A stretch of 57,047 bases of DNA from contig JAPDRN010000183.1 in the NCBI GenBank assembly GCA_030247855.1, positions 1 through 57,047 on the forward strand, given 5' to 3'. Position 1 is the first letter of the stretch; each line of letters starts with the position of its first letter. The translations under genes were made by a program, and so were the position numbers. Source of the DNA: Knufia peltigerae (Eukaryota; Ascomycota; Eurotiomycetes; Chaetothyriales; Trichomeriaceae). Below, piece after piece: positions 22,358-32,660 of the stretch. The notes beneath the pieces are model-generated. The model did no database searches. It was not told where the DNA came from and was given only the letters and a program-made list of their open reading frames with translations.

Positions 22358-22796
22358 AGCTCGTATTTCGTAGCGGTGTATATAATTTGCTGTCCTGCGT
22401 TGTACATTGTTCTCCTCATGCCTTGCAAGACAAGTTTTTGGTTCGAAGATCTTTACAAAATGGTTCGCGTCATACCTTGTGTGTAATGAGGGTTGAGATC
22501 GTGAATTGTATGTTACTGGCACTTTCAATCTGTGGCGGGCTTACTACCCGGACTTCAGTACCTAGACGCATCTCCGTACTCGTTATGATCCACCGCAGGT
22601 CTCTCTCTCTCCGCACGGCATACCATTCGCCGTACTCGAACAATCCCCAAAGAAATATTTTGGGATCGCGTCTGTTTTGTCTAGGATTCTCGCTACAAAA
22701 GCCTTGAACAGGCCAACTGGCTGTCGTCTGAAAATTTAACTTATTTTGCTACAAAATCTACGAGCCATAGCCCTTTCATTCCCTCCACACGCCGAT
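22358..22796. other. Intergenic between 2OG oxygenase and MFAP1-like gene
   Basis: About 440 bases that hold the 3' flank of the oxygenase and the promoter of the splicing-factor gene. Nothing else is recognised. Confidence 0.45.
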
Positions 22797-24341
22797 ATGC
22801 CGCCTCCCATGCCCAACCCTACGAAGCGCATGACGGCGAATCCAGCGAAACCCGTAGCGAGGTATCGTCCAGGAAAGCCGGTCGCAGAACAAGAGTCGTC
22901 TGACGAGGAGGAAGTGTCGGAGGAGGAAAAGCCACAACAGCCACAACGGAAACCTCAAGCGCGGCCTCCGCCGGCCAAAAGACCAGTCGCCCCAGCGCCA
23001 GAAGAAAGTGAAGATGAAGATGAGGAGGGGTTCGTGACAGAAGAGGAAGACGAAGGGCCAGGTCCGGGTCTAGGGACCAAAGTACCACAACAGGTACAGG
23101 GTGATTCTACACTACGCAGACCGCCAGCAGGGCAAACCAAGGCCCCCTCCGAGGAGGACTCAGACGAAGAAGAAGGATCGTCAGAAGAAGACTCATCAGA
23201 AGAAGAAGAGTCGTCATCGTCCGAAGATGAAGCACCACGACGAAAATTCCAACGGCCAACATTCATCCGCAAGACGGACCGGCAAACATCCACACCTACC
23301 CAAACACAATCCACGCCTGAAGCCTCCGTATCTACATCCGCAGCAGCAGCGGCAGCCAACGCTGACGCCGACGCCGCCCGGCGGCTCGCCCAAGCCGACC
23401 TCCTGATCAAAGACAAACTAGAACGCGACGCGCTCGCCCGCGCGGCCGGCAAGAAATCATGGGACGACGATGACGACATCCTGCCCGAATCCATGGTCGA
23501 CGACACCGACGGCGTGGACCCGGAGGCCGAACTCGCGGCCTGGAAGGTGCGCGAACTGAAACGGTTGAAGCGCGACCGCGAGGCCATGGTCGCGAGGGAA
23601 AAGGAGATTGAAGAGATCGAACGCCGACGCAACCTCACGGCCGAGGAACGCGAAAGGGAAGACCGGGAGTACCTCGAGAAACAGCGCGAGGCCGACGGGC
23701 CCGGCCGACAGGACGCCGCGTTCCTCGCCCGTTACCACCACAAGGGCGCCTTCTTCCAGGGCGACGAGGCCGCCGAGATCCTCAAACGGCGGGACGTCAT
23801 GGGCGCCCGCTTCGAGGACGAAGTCTCCGACAAGTCCCTCTTGCCGGAGTACATGCGGATCCGGGACATGACCAAGCTGGGCAAGAAGGGGAGGACGAGG
23901 TACAAGGACCTCAAGGGAGAGGACACGGGTCGATTCGGTGACGAAGTGAAAAGGTGGAAGGGTGGTGGTGGTGGTGGAGGAGGAGGAGGAGGAGGAGGAG
24001 GACCGAGAGGGGACAACGGAGATTTCGACACCAGGGGTTTGGACGAACGGTTTTTGCCCGACGGTCAGAGAGGTGCAGGATGGGAAAGAGGTCGATCGGG
24101 CCCGACGGGTGCCAACGCAAGTGCCGTCGGTGAGAGGAGACACGGAGACCGTACGGAAAGGTACAGGAGCAGGAGTAAAAGCACACAGAGACGGAAGAGG
24201 TCATATTCAAAATCCCGGTCGAGGTCGAGGTCACGGTCGCCCAGACGAAGAAGAAAGGATTCCCCTTCCCCTCATCGAGGTCACGGTAGGGACAGAGATA
24301 GCAGAAGGGGGAAGACGGGGGAGGAAGTGAGGACTCACTGA
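22797..24341 (+). CDS. MFAP1-family spliceosomal protein with RS-rich tail
   Basis: Single exon, 514 residues. Start ARYRPGKP, then long acidic Ser/Glu runs (SSDEEEVSEEEK type) typical of MFAP1. The conserved C-terminal MFAP1 block runs from about residue 245 to 390: AWKVRELKRLKRDREA, RRRNLTAEERERED, FLARYHHKGAFFQGDEA and GRTRYKDLKGEDT. MFAP1 belongs to the spliceosomal B complex and binds Prp38/Snu23 in the nucleus. After the block comes a run of glycines (about 400-412), then an Arg/Ser-dipeptide tail of about 60 residues, unlike human MFAP1, which I recall as ending near the conserved block. The ATG at 22797 is used; upstream the frame opens only with TTG. Confidence 0.9.
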   Translation: MPPPMPNPTKRMTANPAKPVARYRPGKPVAEQESSDEEEVSEEEKPQQPQRKPQARPPPAKRPVAPAPEESEDEDEEGFVTEEEDEGPGPGLGTKVPQQVQGDSTLRRPPAGQTKAPSEEDSDEEEGSSEEDSSEEEESSSSEDEAPRRKFQRPTFIRKTDRQTSTPTQTQSTPEASVSTSAAAAAANADADAARRLAQADLLIKDKLERDALARAAGKKSWDDDDDILPESMVDDTDGVDPEAELAAWKVRELKRLKRDREAMVAREKEIEEIERRRNLTAEEREREDREYLEKQREADGPGRQDAAFLARYHHKGAFFQGDEAAEILKRRDVMGARFEDEVSDKSLLPEYMRIRDMTKLGKKGRTRYKDLKGEDTGRFGDEVKRWKGGGGGGGGGGGGGGPRGDNGDFDTRGLDERFLPDGQRGAGWERGRSGPTGANASAVGERRHGDRTERYRSRSKSTQRRKRSYSKSRSRSRSRSPRRRRKDSPSPHRGHGRDRDSRRGKTGEEVRTH

Positions 24342-25391
24342 TTGTTTTCCACGACCGATGAAACATGGCGGTGTCGTCGGCCGCGGGCTTGGGTTGAACC
24401 CCAATCAACGATTATGAACTTGAAAGGACATTATATGACGTATACCGAGTATGTGTGTATAACAGCTGACTCCCTACTAATACCATAATGAATCTGTCTT
24501 GGGACCAACATGATCTGTAACATGTATTGTATAGTATGGCTCGCTCCCCTGCTTGGTAGTCCGTGCTCCATTGATGGTGTTTTCTTCCTTACAAATAAAC
24601 ACTCATAGATATACACACATCTGACCCGGCCCCAGATATGAGAGGCTTTCAGGTTCCCGCATCTGGCTCTCACGGCACAAACACTCCAGGAGTCTGTGGA
24701 CAACGAGGTACGCCACAAGGGCTGCGAGTAATGATGCTTGTCCATGTCGAAATTCAGGACGGGTGGAAATTCCCAAATAACCACTGCCCATATCAGTCCT
24801 TCCCTTCTTGAGGTCGACCAGGGCGTCGCGGGATACCGACAGTACGTCACTACGACGATCCACCTCTCGGCACTTTCAAAGTCTCATTCATCATTGAAAT
24901 GCGGCTTTCCATAGATTGGTACATCGCGAAGTGCGTGGGTGTTGAGGCAACATTAGTGGCTGCCATGCCGAACTCCATCTTCATCTTGGTATCATAGATC
25001 CTCGTTTGATTATGGGTTGATGTTCAGAGCCACGAAGAGTTTTGGTTCAAATAGTGATGCCCTCGAATGCGAGACCAGCGTGTTGAAAAAGATTTGCAAG
25101 ACTCCCGCCGAATGTTTAGCGATCGCCTCCTGCAAGTGATTGCCGGAGATAGTGTGGCATGTGCCTGTTCTTGCTATGCTGATTCCAATCCAAGGCTCTC
25201 TCTAGTCTGACTCCTTCTTGCCGATATCGACGCAAAACAGGCGCAGAGGACAACCAGAAATATCCTTTTCCGCTCCGACTGTACTCTAGAGAACGGCAAT
25301 AGAATGCTTTGTCTTTCCTCGGCCATTCATACAGCCACTCTTTAAAACCTTTGGTCCACGGTGGCGCTCAATTCGTTTTATCGATGCTTCT
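24342..25391. other. Convergent intergenic, about 1 kb
   Basis: Spacer between the 3' ends of the MFAP1-like and Trs31 genes. A Met-rich 44-codon frame on the minus strand (24850-24984) and an open stretch 24603-24863 in another frame could be remnants of a small gene, but no splice join or domain supports that. Confidence 0.4.
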
Positions 25392-26195
25392 TCATTTTAT
25401 GCCCTGCCTCTCCAGTTCCTTCTCCCTCTCCAACACGGCATCTTCAAACTTTATCAAAAACACCGTCCTGTTGGGCCACACGTCCGTCGCGGTATTGTGC
25501 GCGCTGGCTTTACACTCGAACCCCGCCCCGTCACACACGCCCTCGATGATGCCCGCGACGTACGCGGCGACGCTGAGCTGGCTCATCTCTTTCGGGACGC
25601 TGATGTACTGGTTCGTCAGGGGGGTGTTGTCTATGATCATGTACTCGCCCGGGTTCGTGGTGGACTGTTCCAGCGAGTCGGCCGGCCTCGAAAACAACAG
25701 CGGGTACAGTTTCGTCGTGAGCAGGGTCAACAGCGGCAGCAGTCGCAAGGGTCTGCTGGCGGCGCCGCCGCCGCTCGTCGAGGAGGAGGTGCTCGAGGAA
25801 CTCGACGACGAACCCGCCGGGGACGTCCGGTACAGCAACAAGTCCAACAGCTTCAGACCCAGCGGGTACCCTTGCTCGTTCAGTCTCCTTTCAAAGTCCT
25901 GGATCCCCTTGACCCGGCGGTGGGCGTACGACACCATCTCCATGAACAGGTAGGCGAAGCTGGCCCGCGAGAGTTCGGCGTTGCGGCTGCGGTTGAGGTT
26001 CCGGTCGTAGATGGTCTTGCGGGTCGAAGGGTACCGGAGCGTCGAGGTCGCGCTCGCCCCTGCGGCGCTGGTCGGCGTGCTCGTGCTCGTGCCAAACGTC
26101 GTGCTGGAGGTCGAATAGGTCGAGATGTGCCGCGAGGGGGACGCCGTGTGCGACGGAGGGTACGATGGCATCGTCAGGCCTGGAGGGGCAGACAT
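25392..26195 (-). CDS. TRS31: TRAPP complex subunit Trs31 (TRAPPC5)
   Basis: Single exon, 267 residues (yeast 283). Residues 1-60 are a Ser/Thr/Pro-rich extension. The Bet3-like fold starts at TIYDRNLNRSRNAELSRASF and contains FMEMVSYAHRRVKGIQDFE and LNEQGYPLGLKLLDLLLYR. Family hallmarks continue as EYMIIDNTPLTNQYISVP, LSVAAYVAGIIEGVCDGAGF and WPNRTVFLIKFED. Known role: a core TRAPP subunit in the Ypt1/Rab1 exchange factor at ER-Golgi and autophagy membranes. Residues 124-148 are an inserted Ser/Gly run between two conserved helices. The first ATG (26195) is used because the longer frame starts at GTG. Confidence 0.93.
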   Translation of the reverse strand: MSAPPGLTMPSYPPSHTASPSRHISTYSTSSTTFGTSTSTPTSAAGASATSTLRYPSTRKTIYDRNLNRSRNAELSRASFAYLFMEMVSYAHRRVKGIQDFERRLNEQGYPLGLKLLDLLLYRTSPAGSSSSSSSTSSSTSGGGAASRPLRLLPLLTLLTTKLYPLLFSRPADSLEQSTTNPGEYMIIDNTPLTNQYISVPKEMSQLSVAAYVAGIIEGVCDGAGFECKASAHNTATDVWPNRTVFLIKFEDAVLEREKELERQGIK

Positions 26196-26635
26196 GACTT
26201 TGTGTGATCTCACACCTTTGAATGGGCTGCAAGCAAACGATCAATGTCAAGTCGTGCAGTGCATGTTGTAAATTAGTTCATGTGTGGTTTGCAGCCCATC
26301 GAAGTGACAGCGAAATCGACAACCACTGTAGAGTCTACGTATGTACTCCGTAGTCCGCATTGCAGGGAAGGTGCGCCGAGCAAAAAAGTACCCAAAGCAA
26401 AACCCCTTTGAAAGTCGGGGAGGTTCAGCCTCGCAATGACCAAAATACAGGAACCAAGCATCACGAACTTCATCCTTCGTTATTTCATTGTTATATCTGG
26501 TGCTGTTACCGATATGATATCGTCACCCTGGTCGGTGCCGTTTTCTCTCGGTCACGCTATATAGGCCCCGTCTATAGATACATCCTCTAAAAACTCCCGT
26601 AGAACTTCCGTAGGTGCTCCGTACGGATATCATCT
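26196..26635. other. Intergenic between Trs31 and NAD kinase genes
   Basis: About 440 bases holding the Trs31 promoter, with one TACTCCGTA at 26344-26352 about 150 nt before the ATG. Confidence 0.5.
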
Positions 26636-28429
26636 CTAGTCTTCACGCCAGCCTGGATGACCTTCTCCGCCTCTTCTTTTATCCTGGCCGTCATCATCAG
26701 ACTGATAGTTTTGACCATTGGCTTCCTTGGAGTTATCATTCTTCTCCGCTTCCCAATCGGCGAATGCCTTTTGTCGTTGTCTCGAGTTCCACTGTAACGT
26801 TCTCGAAATGCTGTTGACCCAATCTTCACTACGACGTCCGGGAGGCATGACGTTGGCAAAGGGATACCTTGAGGCTGATATTGTGACATAGTCTCCCGGG
26901 AATAATTCGATCCTAAGACGAGAAAACAGGTATGTTAGCAATGGTTTTTTTTCCGTGGCCTATTTCGACCGTCATCTCTTCGCCTTACCGTTCCCGTCCG
27001 TCAAAGCTTGCCCAAGAATGTGATCTGGCGTCATAAGGCACGCCGAGACGCAAAACAATGGTATCGGGGAGAATTATAGGACGGAATGACAGGGTGTGCG
27101 CGCAGATGGCCGTCACCAGGATCACTGGATTCTCCGGGTGGCACAGAGACCCTCCCGCGGCCAAGTTGTATGCCGTCGAACCAGTCGGAGTAGCCACGCA
27201 GATTCCGTCGGCCTGGACAGTCGTCAAGTGCTCCTCGTCGCCGAACAGCTCGATGGTGGACATGGTGGGATTGGGACCTCTGTCGACCACAATGTCGTTT
27301 AGAATCTCAAACGTGCCGTCCGGCTTGTGTGTCTTGCGGTCGTCGGCCTCTTCACCGATCAACTCTTCCACGATGTCTCGACGATCGGCATCATCATGAC
27401 GCTTTTGCGACCTCATCACGGTCCCTTCGAACCGTAGCCGGAGACTTATCGTCACACCGTCCTTGATGGCTTGTGACAGGGTAGTGCGGTAACTCTCAAA
27501 GTCGAACTTTGTCAAGAATCCGAGTGACCCAAGTGCAAACGACAGCACCGGCGGCACGACTCTTTGAAACAACCAGCTCGCATAAAGTACGGTGCCGTCG
27601 CCGCCCAACGTGATCACAAAGTCGAACGTTTGGGGCCGTCTCCTGGCAAGATTGACGTTCCAAAATTTCAGTCTTTCGCCGTACGAGGGATCCTCCGCGA
27701 CGAGCCCTGCCGCGTCAAATGAAGGATTGTCCTGCAAAAGATCCTGCACGTACACGATGTACGGCACGGATCGATCCTTCGACAACAACCATCTGGCGAC
27801 CTCCCTGGTCTTGACGATCAACGTTTTGTCGTGGATTTTTGTGAGCAGGAAGATTGCCCTGATCTTCAGTCTGACCTTTAGATTTCCCAACTTTTTCGCC
27901 AGAGCCCTCACGCTGATGGCCATGTCACTCAACTGTTTCTTCGTGAGCAGCCGCGACTCGGTGGCCCGCACGTCGTCCCTCCCGGACATGGGCTCTCTGT
28001 CATTGTTGTCCTCCGCCGCCGGCCCGCTCGGCTCGACTTCATCGATCTGTTCCAGTTGTGGCTCGACCTTTGGCTGTTGGCCGAGCGAGGTCTTCTCGAC
28101 GATCTGGTGGACCAGACATTGCGACTTGCTGCGGCCCACGTTCTGGCGGCTGCCGGCTTTGTCGACCTTTGGGTGCTCGGCGAGGACGACTGAGGATTTC
28201 CGGCGACGAGCGGTCTCGGAATCGAAGACGACCTATTATTACTCGAACGACTGTGTGAGCAAAACCTCCGTATTCGTGATACAAACCAACGCGTAAAATG
28301 TTGTTGAAACCTTGCACGCACCTCGATTTTACGGTTGTAGTCGTCCTCGCTGCTGGAATCACTCCCCATCTGCCCGTCTTTGTAAGCACATGTCCTCTGT
28401 TCTGTCCCGGGTGCAGGCGTGAAATACAT
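26636..28429 (-). CDS. NAD kinase
   Basis: Three exons (28322-28429, 26989-28232, 26636-26912) join in frame to 542 residues. The N-terminal 130 residues are basic/acidic and variable. The kinase domain contains RAIFLLTKIHDKTLIVKT, the ATP/NAD motif GGDGT (246-250), SLGFLTKFDFE, NDIVVDRGPNPTMS, GICVATPTGSTAYNLAAGGSL and PIILPDTIVLRL. ND replaces the NE of many homologues. A Lys/Asp-rich tail follows exon 3. Known role: phosphorylates NAD to NADP, controlling cytosolic NADPH supply (Utr1/Yef1 type). The first exon is short (36 codons) and an ATG 60 nt further in (MGSDSSSEDD) is an alternative start. No mitochondrial presequence is seen. Confidence 0.92.
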
Positions 28430-29069
28430 GATCCGGCAGACATTCACTGATTCTTCTGCTGAGGTGAGGCGCACCCCGCGAGGCTTCCATCGTGTGTGCA
28501 CCGGGGCGGAGAGTATTCGAGAAAATCGGTCGGCAACAGAAACCGACGCTACACACAAGTCTGTCGTCGCAGTGTGCTCATTCTCACTCGTCGTAAGGGT
28601 GCCACGGACGTGTCACTTCGTCGGTGAAAGGAAAACTTATCTGTTGCACTGAATCGATTATATGACGTTCATCTGTAGAGAGGCCGCCGTAAATGAGCGC
28701 TGCCGTCACCAACGCCCGCAGCCGGAAATCTTATGGGTACGAGTACGAAGTATCCCCCAACGGGGTTTACGCATTGACTAATCAGCAATTAGCCTCAACA
28801 CTATTCCTTGTCCAAGGGTCTTAAGCGATGACTAAGGCGAGGAGGGGTCTTGACTGCGACAAGAGAGTTGCCATTGCAAGACGAAGTGTCTGTGAAATCA
28901 GTGGTGAGCTATAGCACAGTGGCACCTAGTAACGGGTAAACGCAGGGTGTTCAAATTATCTCAATCGATGTAATTATACATGTCCTTAAAGGAAAATCCA
29001 GTGTATCAAGGGTATCCTGTTTGTCTGCCATCATCATCTGTCATATCGTCATAATCTGCTATAAATCAA
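28430..29069. other. Intergenic upstream of NAD kinase
   Basis: About 640 bases holding the NAD kinase promoter and the 3' flank of the USP gene. No coding signal. Confidence 0.45.
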
Positions 29070-30965
29070 TCATAACGGGGATATCAGGGGTGTTTCGGAC
29101 GCATTATGTCGTTCACCGCCCGATAACCCGGCGGCCGTCTTGAGAACAGGGATCGCTGTTTCTCTGTCCGGAGCCTCATAAGGAGAATTAATCGGTGAGC
29201 TTGTTCCAGAGACAAAAGCAGAATCTTCTGAGTACTGTGTCGACGGTGGAGCGGTCGATTGTGACTCTAGCGTTTCACTGTCAATATCATCTGCAGGTTG
29301 ATTCTCGACTTCGGTAGTACTGTTGGGTTCGATGCTTGGGCCAGTTTCCGTAGGCGCTTCAAGTTGGTCTAGACGCGGCATGGCAAGCTGTGGTTCAAAA
29401 GATCCTTCAGTCTGCGAGGGCATGAGTTCGTAGAACAACATGAACCCATTGCCTCGCCGAAGCACTTCTTCCTCCGAGACCTTGGTGACCATCTCGTCGT
29501 TGAAAGAATACCAGTCCTTACCACGCTTTCCCAAAGCAACATAATGGCCATTTTCATGTCGACCATAATGCGTGACAATACATTTCAAGTCGTAGACAGC
29601 GGCCACGGCACCTCTATTCTCTTCCAGAGGCGCACACCAGCGGCTGAGAAAATCGAGTTTAACAGGCACGCCGACGGGTGCTGTGTTCTTCAGTTGATTC
29701 CCATATTCATCGAAGATGCTGCGATTGATGTGAATGACGAGATCTTCGGGCAAACGCCCAATGGTAATCTGCTTAGCTTTGGTTCTGAGGACCGGTGTCG
29801 GCTTTTTCTTGGGCGCCTCTCCCACAGTCTCAGCCTCTGTACTCTTCGTTGGTGGCGATGCCTTATTTCCATGGGCCATTTTCGTGCAATGCTCGCACTC
29901 AACGCCTTCGACCTCTTCCGGTGCTGTGAATTCATCCATCAAATCCTCGACAGACGATGCACCTCGAAGTGCCATGTTCAGAGTCAGACAATTAAATTGA
30001 GTCAAAGACAATCCTTCCGTGTATCCACAGACCTTGCATTCGAGAGCCTGTGCGGTCATGCCATCGAGGGGATTCCGTTGCCCAAGAGACACCGTCTTGA
30101 TCAACAACTGTACCGTTGATTCATTGACGTTAGTTTCAGAATTCGGCCCGACGTCTCCCCCTGAACTTTCATCTTTCGCCGTTTCGAACCTTTTCAGGCA
30201 CTCCAAGCCAGCGGTTGAAGGCTTCTTTATCTGCTTTATGTAGCCGGAAGCCTCCCTTTCCACAGCATCAAGAACTCGAGAGAAATACTCTTGCGCATCT
30301 TGCTGCTGCCAGCTGTCCATTGATTTCAATACCTTTGGCGTCCACAAGGTTGTTTTCCTGCCATTTGAATCCGCAAGTTTCTCCAAAAAGGCAACCAGTG
30401 CTTCGTGGGTTTCGGCCTTGACATTGTACCTTTGACACATTTCCAGGCTGTGTTGAAGGAAGTTCAAGAGCGCGGGCAGTGAGGCCAAGCCTTGGAGAAC
30501 GCTGTTTTGGTAGCATGAGTTGTCCCAGTTACCCAGACCAGATGGACCAACGTCGTTGCTCAACGATATGTAGTCCGCCACGCCAGAGAGGCTTCTAACC
30601 TTATGAAGGACGAGTGGTATTTGTGGAGATCCAAATATCCTCTGTACAGCTTCTTCCTTTGCAAACATGTTTCCAAAGTCAGCTCGGCAGAATCTTGCTT
30701 CCTCGGGGGCAAGGCGACCGAGTCTGACAAGGGCACGCTGCATTATGTAGAGGAGCCTTGAGGGAAGGAGATAGACGAACGATTGGTAGCAGTAGCGTTG
30801 AATGGTGGATGGCCATGCGTCGAAAAAGGAAAGCGCATAATAACCCAGGACCAGGAGTGCAATCGTCGAGACCACTTTGGTCGTCGTCGGGTAGGAAGTG
30901 CTTTGAGATGCGTAGGCGTCGTAGACAACGGGGCTGCCGTATGTCCTAGCCGGGGGGTTGTTCAT
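29070..30965 (-). CDS. Membrane-anchored ubiquitin-specific protease (Ubp16/USP30-like)
   Basis: Single exon, 631 residues. One transmembrane helix at about 31-48 (VVSTIALLVLGYYALSFF) precedes a peptidase C19 domain. The Cys box is GLGNWDNSCYQNSVLQ with catalytic C151; QQQDAQEYFSRVLD follows. Two CxxC pairs (ECKVCGY, CEHCTK) form the usual zinc site. The His box is YGRHENGHYVALG, then DWYSFNDEMVTKV. The C-terminal 110 residues are Ser/Glu-rich and disordered. N-terminal anchoring plus this domain order matches yeast Ubp16 and animal USP30, which remove ubiquitin from outer mitochondrial membrane proteins. Mitochondrial location here is inferred from the family, not shown by the sequence. Confidence 0.92.
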   Translation of the reverse strand: MNNPPARTYGSPVVYDAYASQSTSYPTTTKVVSTIALLVLGYYALSFFDAWPSTIQRYCYQSFVYLLPSRLLYIMQRALVRLGRLAPEEARFCRADFGNMFAKEEAVQRIFGSPQIPLVLHKVRSLSGVADYISLSNDVGPSGLGNWDNSCYQNSVLQGLASLPALLNFLQHSLEMCQRYNVKAETHEALVAFLEKLADSNGRKTTLWTPKVLKSMDSWQQQDAQEYFSRVLDAVEREASGYIKQIKKPSTAGLECLKRFETAKDESSGGDVGPNSETNVNESTVQLLIKTVSLGQRNPLDGMTAQALECKVCGYTEGLSLTQFNCLTLNMALRGASSVEDLMDEFTAPEEVEGVECEHCTKMAHGNKASPPTKSTEAETVGEAPKKKPTPVLRTKAKQITIGRLPEDLVIHINRSIFDEYGNQLKNTAPVGVPVKLDFLSRWCAPLEENRGAVAAVYDLKCIVTHYGRHENGHYVALGKRGKDWYSFNDEMVTKVSEEEVLRRGNGFMLFYELMPSQTEGSFEPQLAMPRLDQLEAPTETGPSIEPNSTTEVENQPADDIDSETLESQSTAPPSTQYSEDSAFVSGTSSPINSPYEAPDRETAIPVLKTAAGLSGGERHNASETPLISPL

Positions 30966-31292
30966 ATCGAAGCAGCGGGAGGTGGAGAGCCTGGTTCACT
31001 ACCGTTAAGAGTGGCATTCGGTCTGTTGGGAGATCCTGAATGTCAATTTATATGGGCATTTGGGCTTTAGGCCCGAAAGGAAGTTGCCAGGCTTCTCTGG
31101 TGACGAATGAGTGTTGGAAGAATGTTCGGTACAGAAAATGAGATGATGCAGGCTGCATGGAAGAGGCGCAGGCCGGGAAAGGCTTGGCGGCTTTAAATGT
31201 GTAGGTTTGATGACAGAGACTACCATCGACAATTCTAACACATGTATCCGTACTCGTACGTGAAATACTTTTATAAAGAGCAGATTTGGAGA
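30966..31292. other. Intergenic between USP and Las1 genes
   Basis: About 330 bases that must hold the USP promoter and the Las1 3' flank. Nothing else seen. Confidence 0.4.
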
Positions 31293-32114
31293 TTATCTCG
31301 TGTCATTATCGTCAACAATGTCTCGCTTCCGTTTGTGTGAGTCTGTTCCTGTTCGTTCCCGTACAGCGTTGGACATGCTTCGAGTATATTTTGTAACATT
31401 CTCTTCTTGCCCGGCTCCGACTTCGATTGCGTAAGGGATGGTTGTGTCATCCTCATCATTGAACTCGGCCTGTCCAAACTCTGCATCGTTGGCTTCTCGT
31501 GCCAGTCTCCTTCGTTCTTCCAGTTCCCTCAACGCCTGCCCTGAATCACCTTCTACGTGTTTAGCCCACCACTTCTCCCATAACCAAGTCAAGGCCTGTT
31601 GTGTCATTTGCCTCAAATAGAACAAGTTTGGAATGTCGCCGTGGGTAACCTGATGTCGTAGGTCGACAAACTTCTGTGGCATGCCAATCGCACTCGCATG
31701 TGCATACATGGAACTTTCACCCTTGGCTGGTGGGACAGCAGCATCCTCCATCTCAGACCCGTCTGATGCCAGGTCCACGGTATGCAATCGGGCTACATCT
31801 CGATCAACGAAACCGTTCACAAACCTCGCGAAAGCCATGGCATAGATGCTCTGCATAGCTGAGTCTGATATGCCTCGAGATCTCCGGCTTGGTTCATCGT
31901 GGAGGAGGGCCTCGGTAAGAGCAGACGTGGCAACCATTGCAGGGGGAAGCTGGCCAGCCTTGAAGAGCCAGAGATTGACTTTGTCGACAGCTCTCTGTTT
32001 CATAATCTGTGGGGTGGTCGAAAATGCATCCTGTTTCGCACGGTCGGGGAAAAACCAGTCTCGAATCATGGCTAGTTCGGAAGCGTGTCGCCAGGGTGGA
32101 AATTGCAACACCAT
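31293..32114 (-). CDS. LAS1: Las1-like pre-rRNA ITS2 endonuclease
   Basis: Single exon, 273 residues. N-terminal PPWRHASELAMIRDWFFPD is the Las1 opening signature. RAVDKVNLWLFKAG and the helix YAMAFARFVNGFVDR follow. The HEPN nuclease motif R-x4-H is RHQVTH (R153, H158) in FVDLRHQVTHGDIP. Known role: Las1 cuts ITS2 at site C2 in a complex with the kinase Grc3 during large-subunit rRNA maturation in the nucleolus. The HEPN domain is complete, but the protein is far shorter than yeast Las1 (502). The C-terminus is a short basic KRKR tail instead of the long extension that contacts Grc3. The stop codon is in clean sequence, with no sign of a frameshift. Confidence 0.85.
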   Translation of the reverse strand: MVLQFPPWRHASELAMIRDWFFPDRAKQDAFSTTPQIMKQRAVDKVNLWLFKAGQLPPAMVATSALTEALLHDEPSRRSRGISDSAMQSIYAMAFARFVNGFVDRDVARLHTVDLASDGSEMEDAAVPPAKGESSMYAHASAIGMPQKFVDLRHQVTHGDIPNLFYLRQMTQQALTWLWEKWWAKHVEGDSGQALRELEERRRLAREANDAEFGQAEFNDEDDTTIPYAIEVGAGQEENVTKYTRSMSNAVRERTGTDSHKRKRDIVDDNDTR

Positions 32115-32660
32115 TCTGGCAGCTTGGGCCGAAACATCAGACCCCGATGTTGGAGGCCCGACCGCCAGTGTCTTCGAGTGTGAGGTCGTCTCAGGCTGCT
32201 GGAACCAGAATGCTCGTTTCGTAGAAAGAAATTTGGAGGATGAATGTACGACTTTGCATTATTGGATGGGACAGTTTTCCACATTTATTCCATATCGAGA
32301 CTAGCAACAAGCGGCAAGATTCACGCCACGACGCCAGGACAGGTGGACATTAGTGCGCGCGTTGATTGGCCATGAAAGCACATTCCGCGTCTAGATCGGC
32401 AGGCAGCTGCACAGTGGCTGCATTCTAGAGCGCAGTCTACAATTCTAGAAGAGGATCGAACAGAATGGACGTTTGTAGTACAGTCAACAGTAACACATTG
32501 TTCTTTGAGAATGGAATCTAGCTATCAGAAGTCGCTTAGAAAAGACCAATATCGGGTATAATCATGCAATACGGAAGACCAGCGCTGCAAAAAGTGGCTT
32601 CACTTCAATATAAGGTGTTGTAAAGAAGCCAATAAATGGTCGTGTTCATCATGTCGTAAA
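32115..32660. other. Intergenic upstream of Las1
   Basis: About 545 bases holding the Las1 promoter and the 3' flank of the next minus-strand gene. No gene seen. Confidence 0.45.

Noticed and set aside
21326..22528. 400-codon minus-strand frame opposite the 2OG oxygenase
   Set aside because: The plus strand encodes a complete oxygenase with all active-site residues; the minus frame is a codon-bias shadow.
24603..24984. Small minus-strand gene after MFAP1
   Set aside because: Two open pieces in different frames with no splice pair that joins them sensibly.
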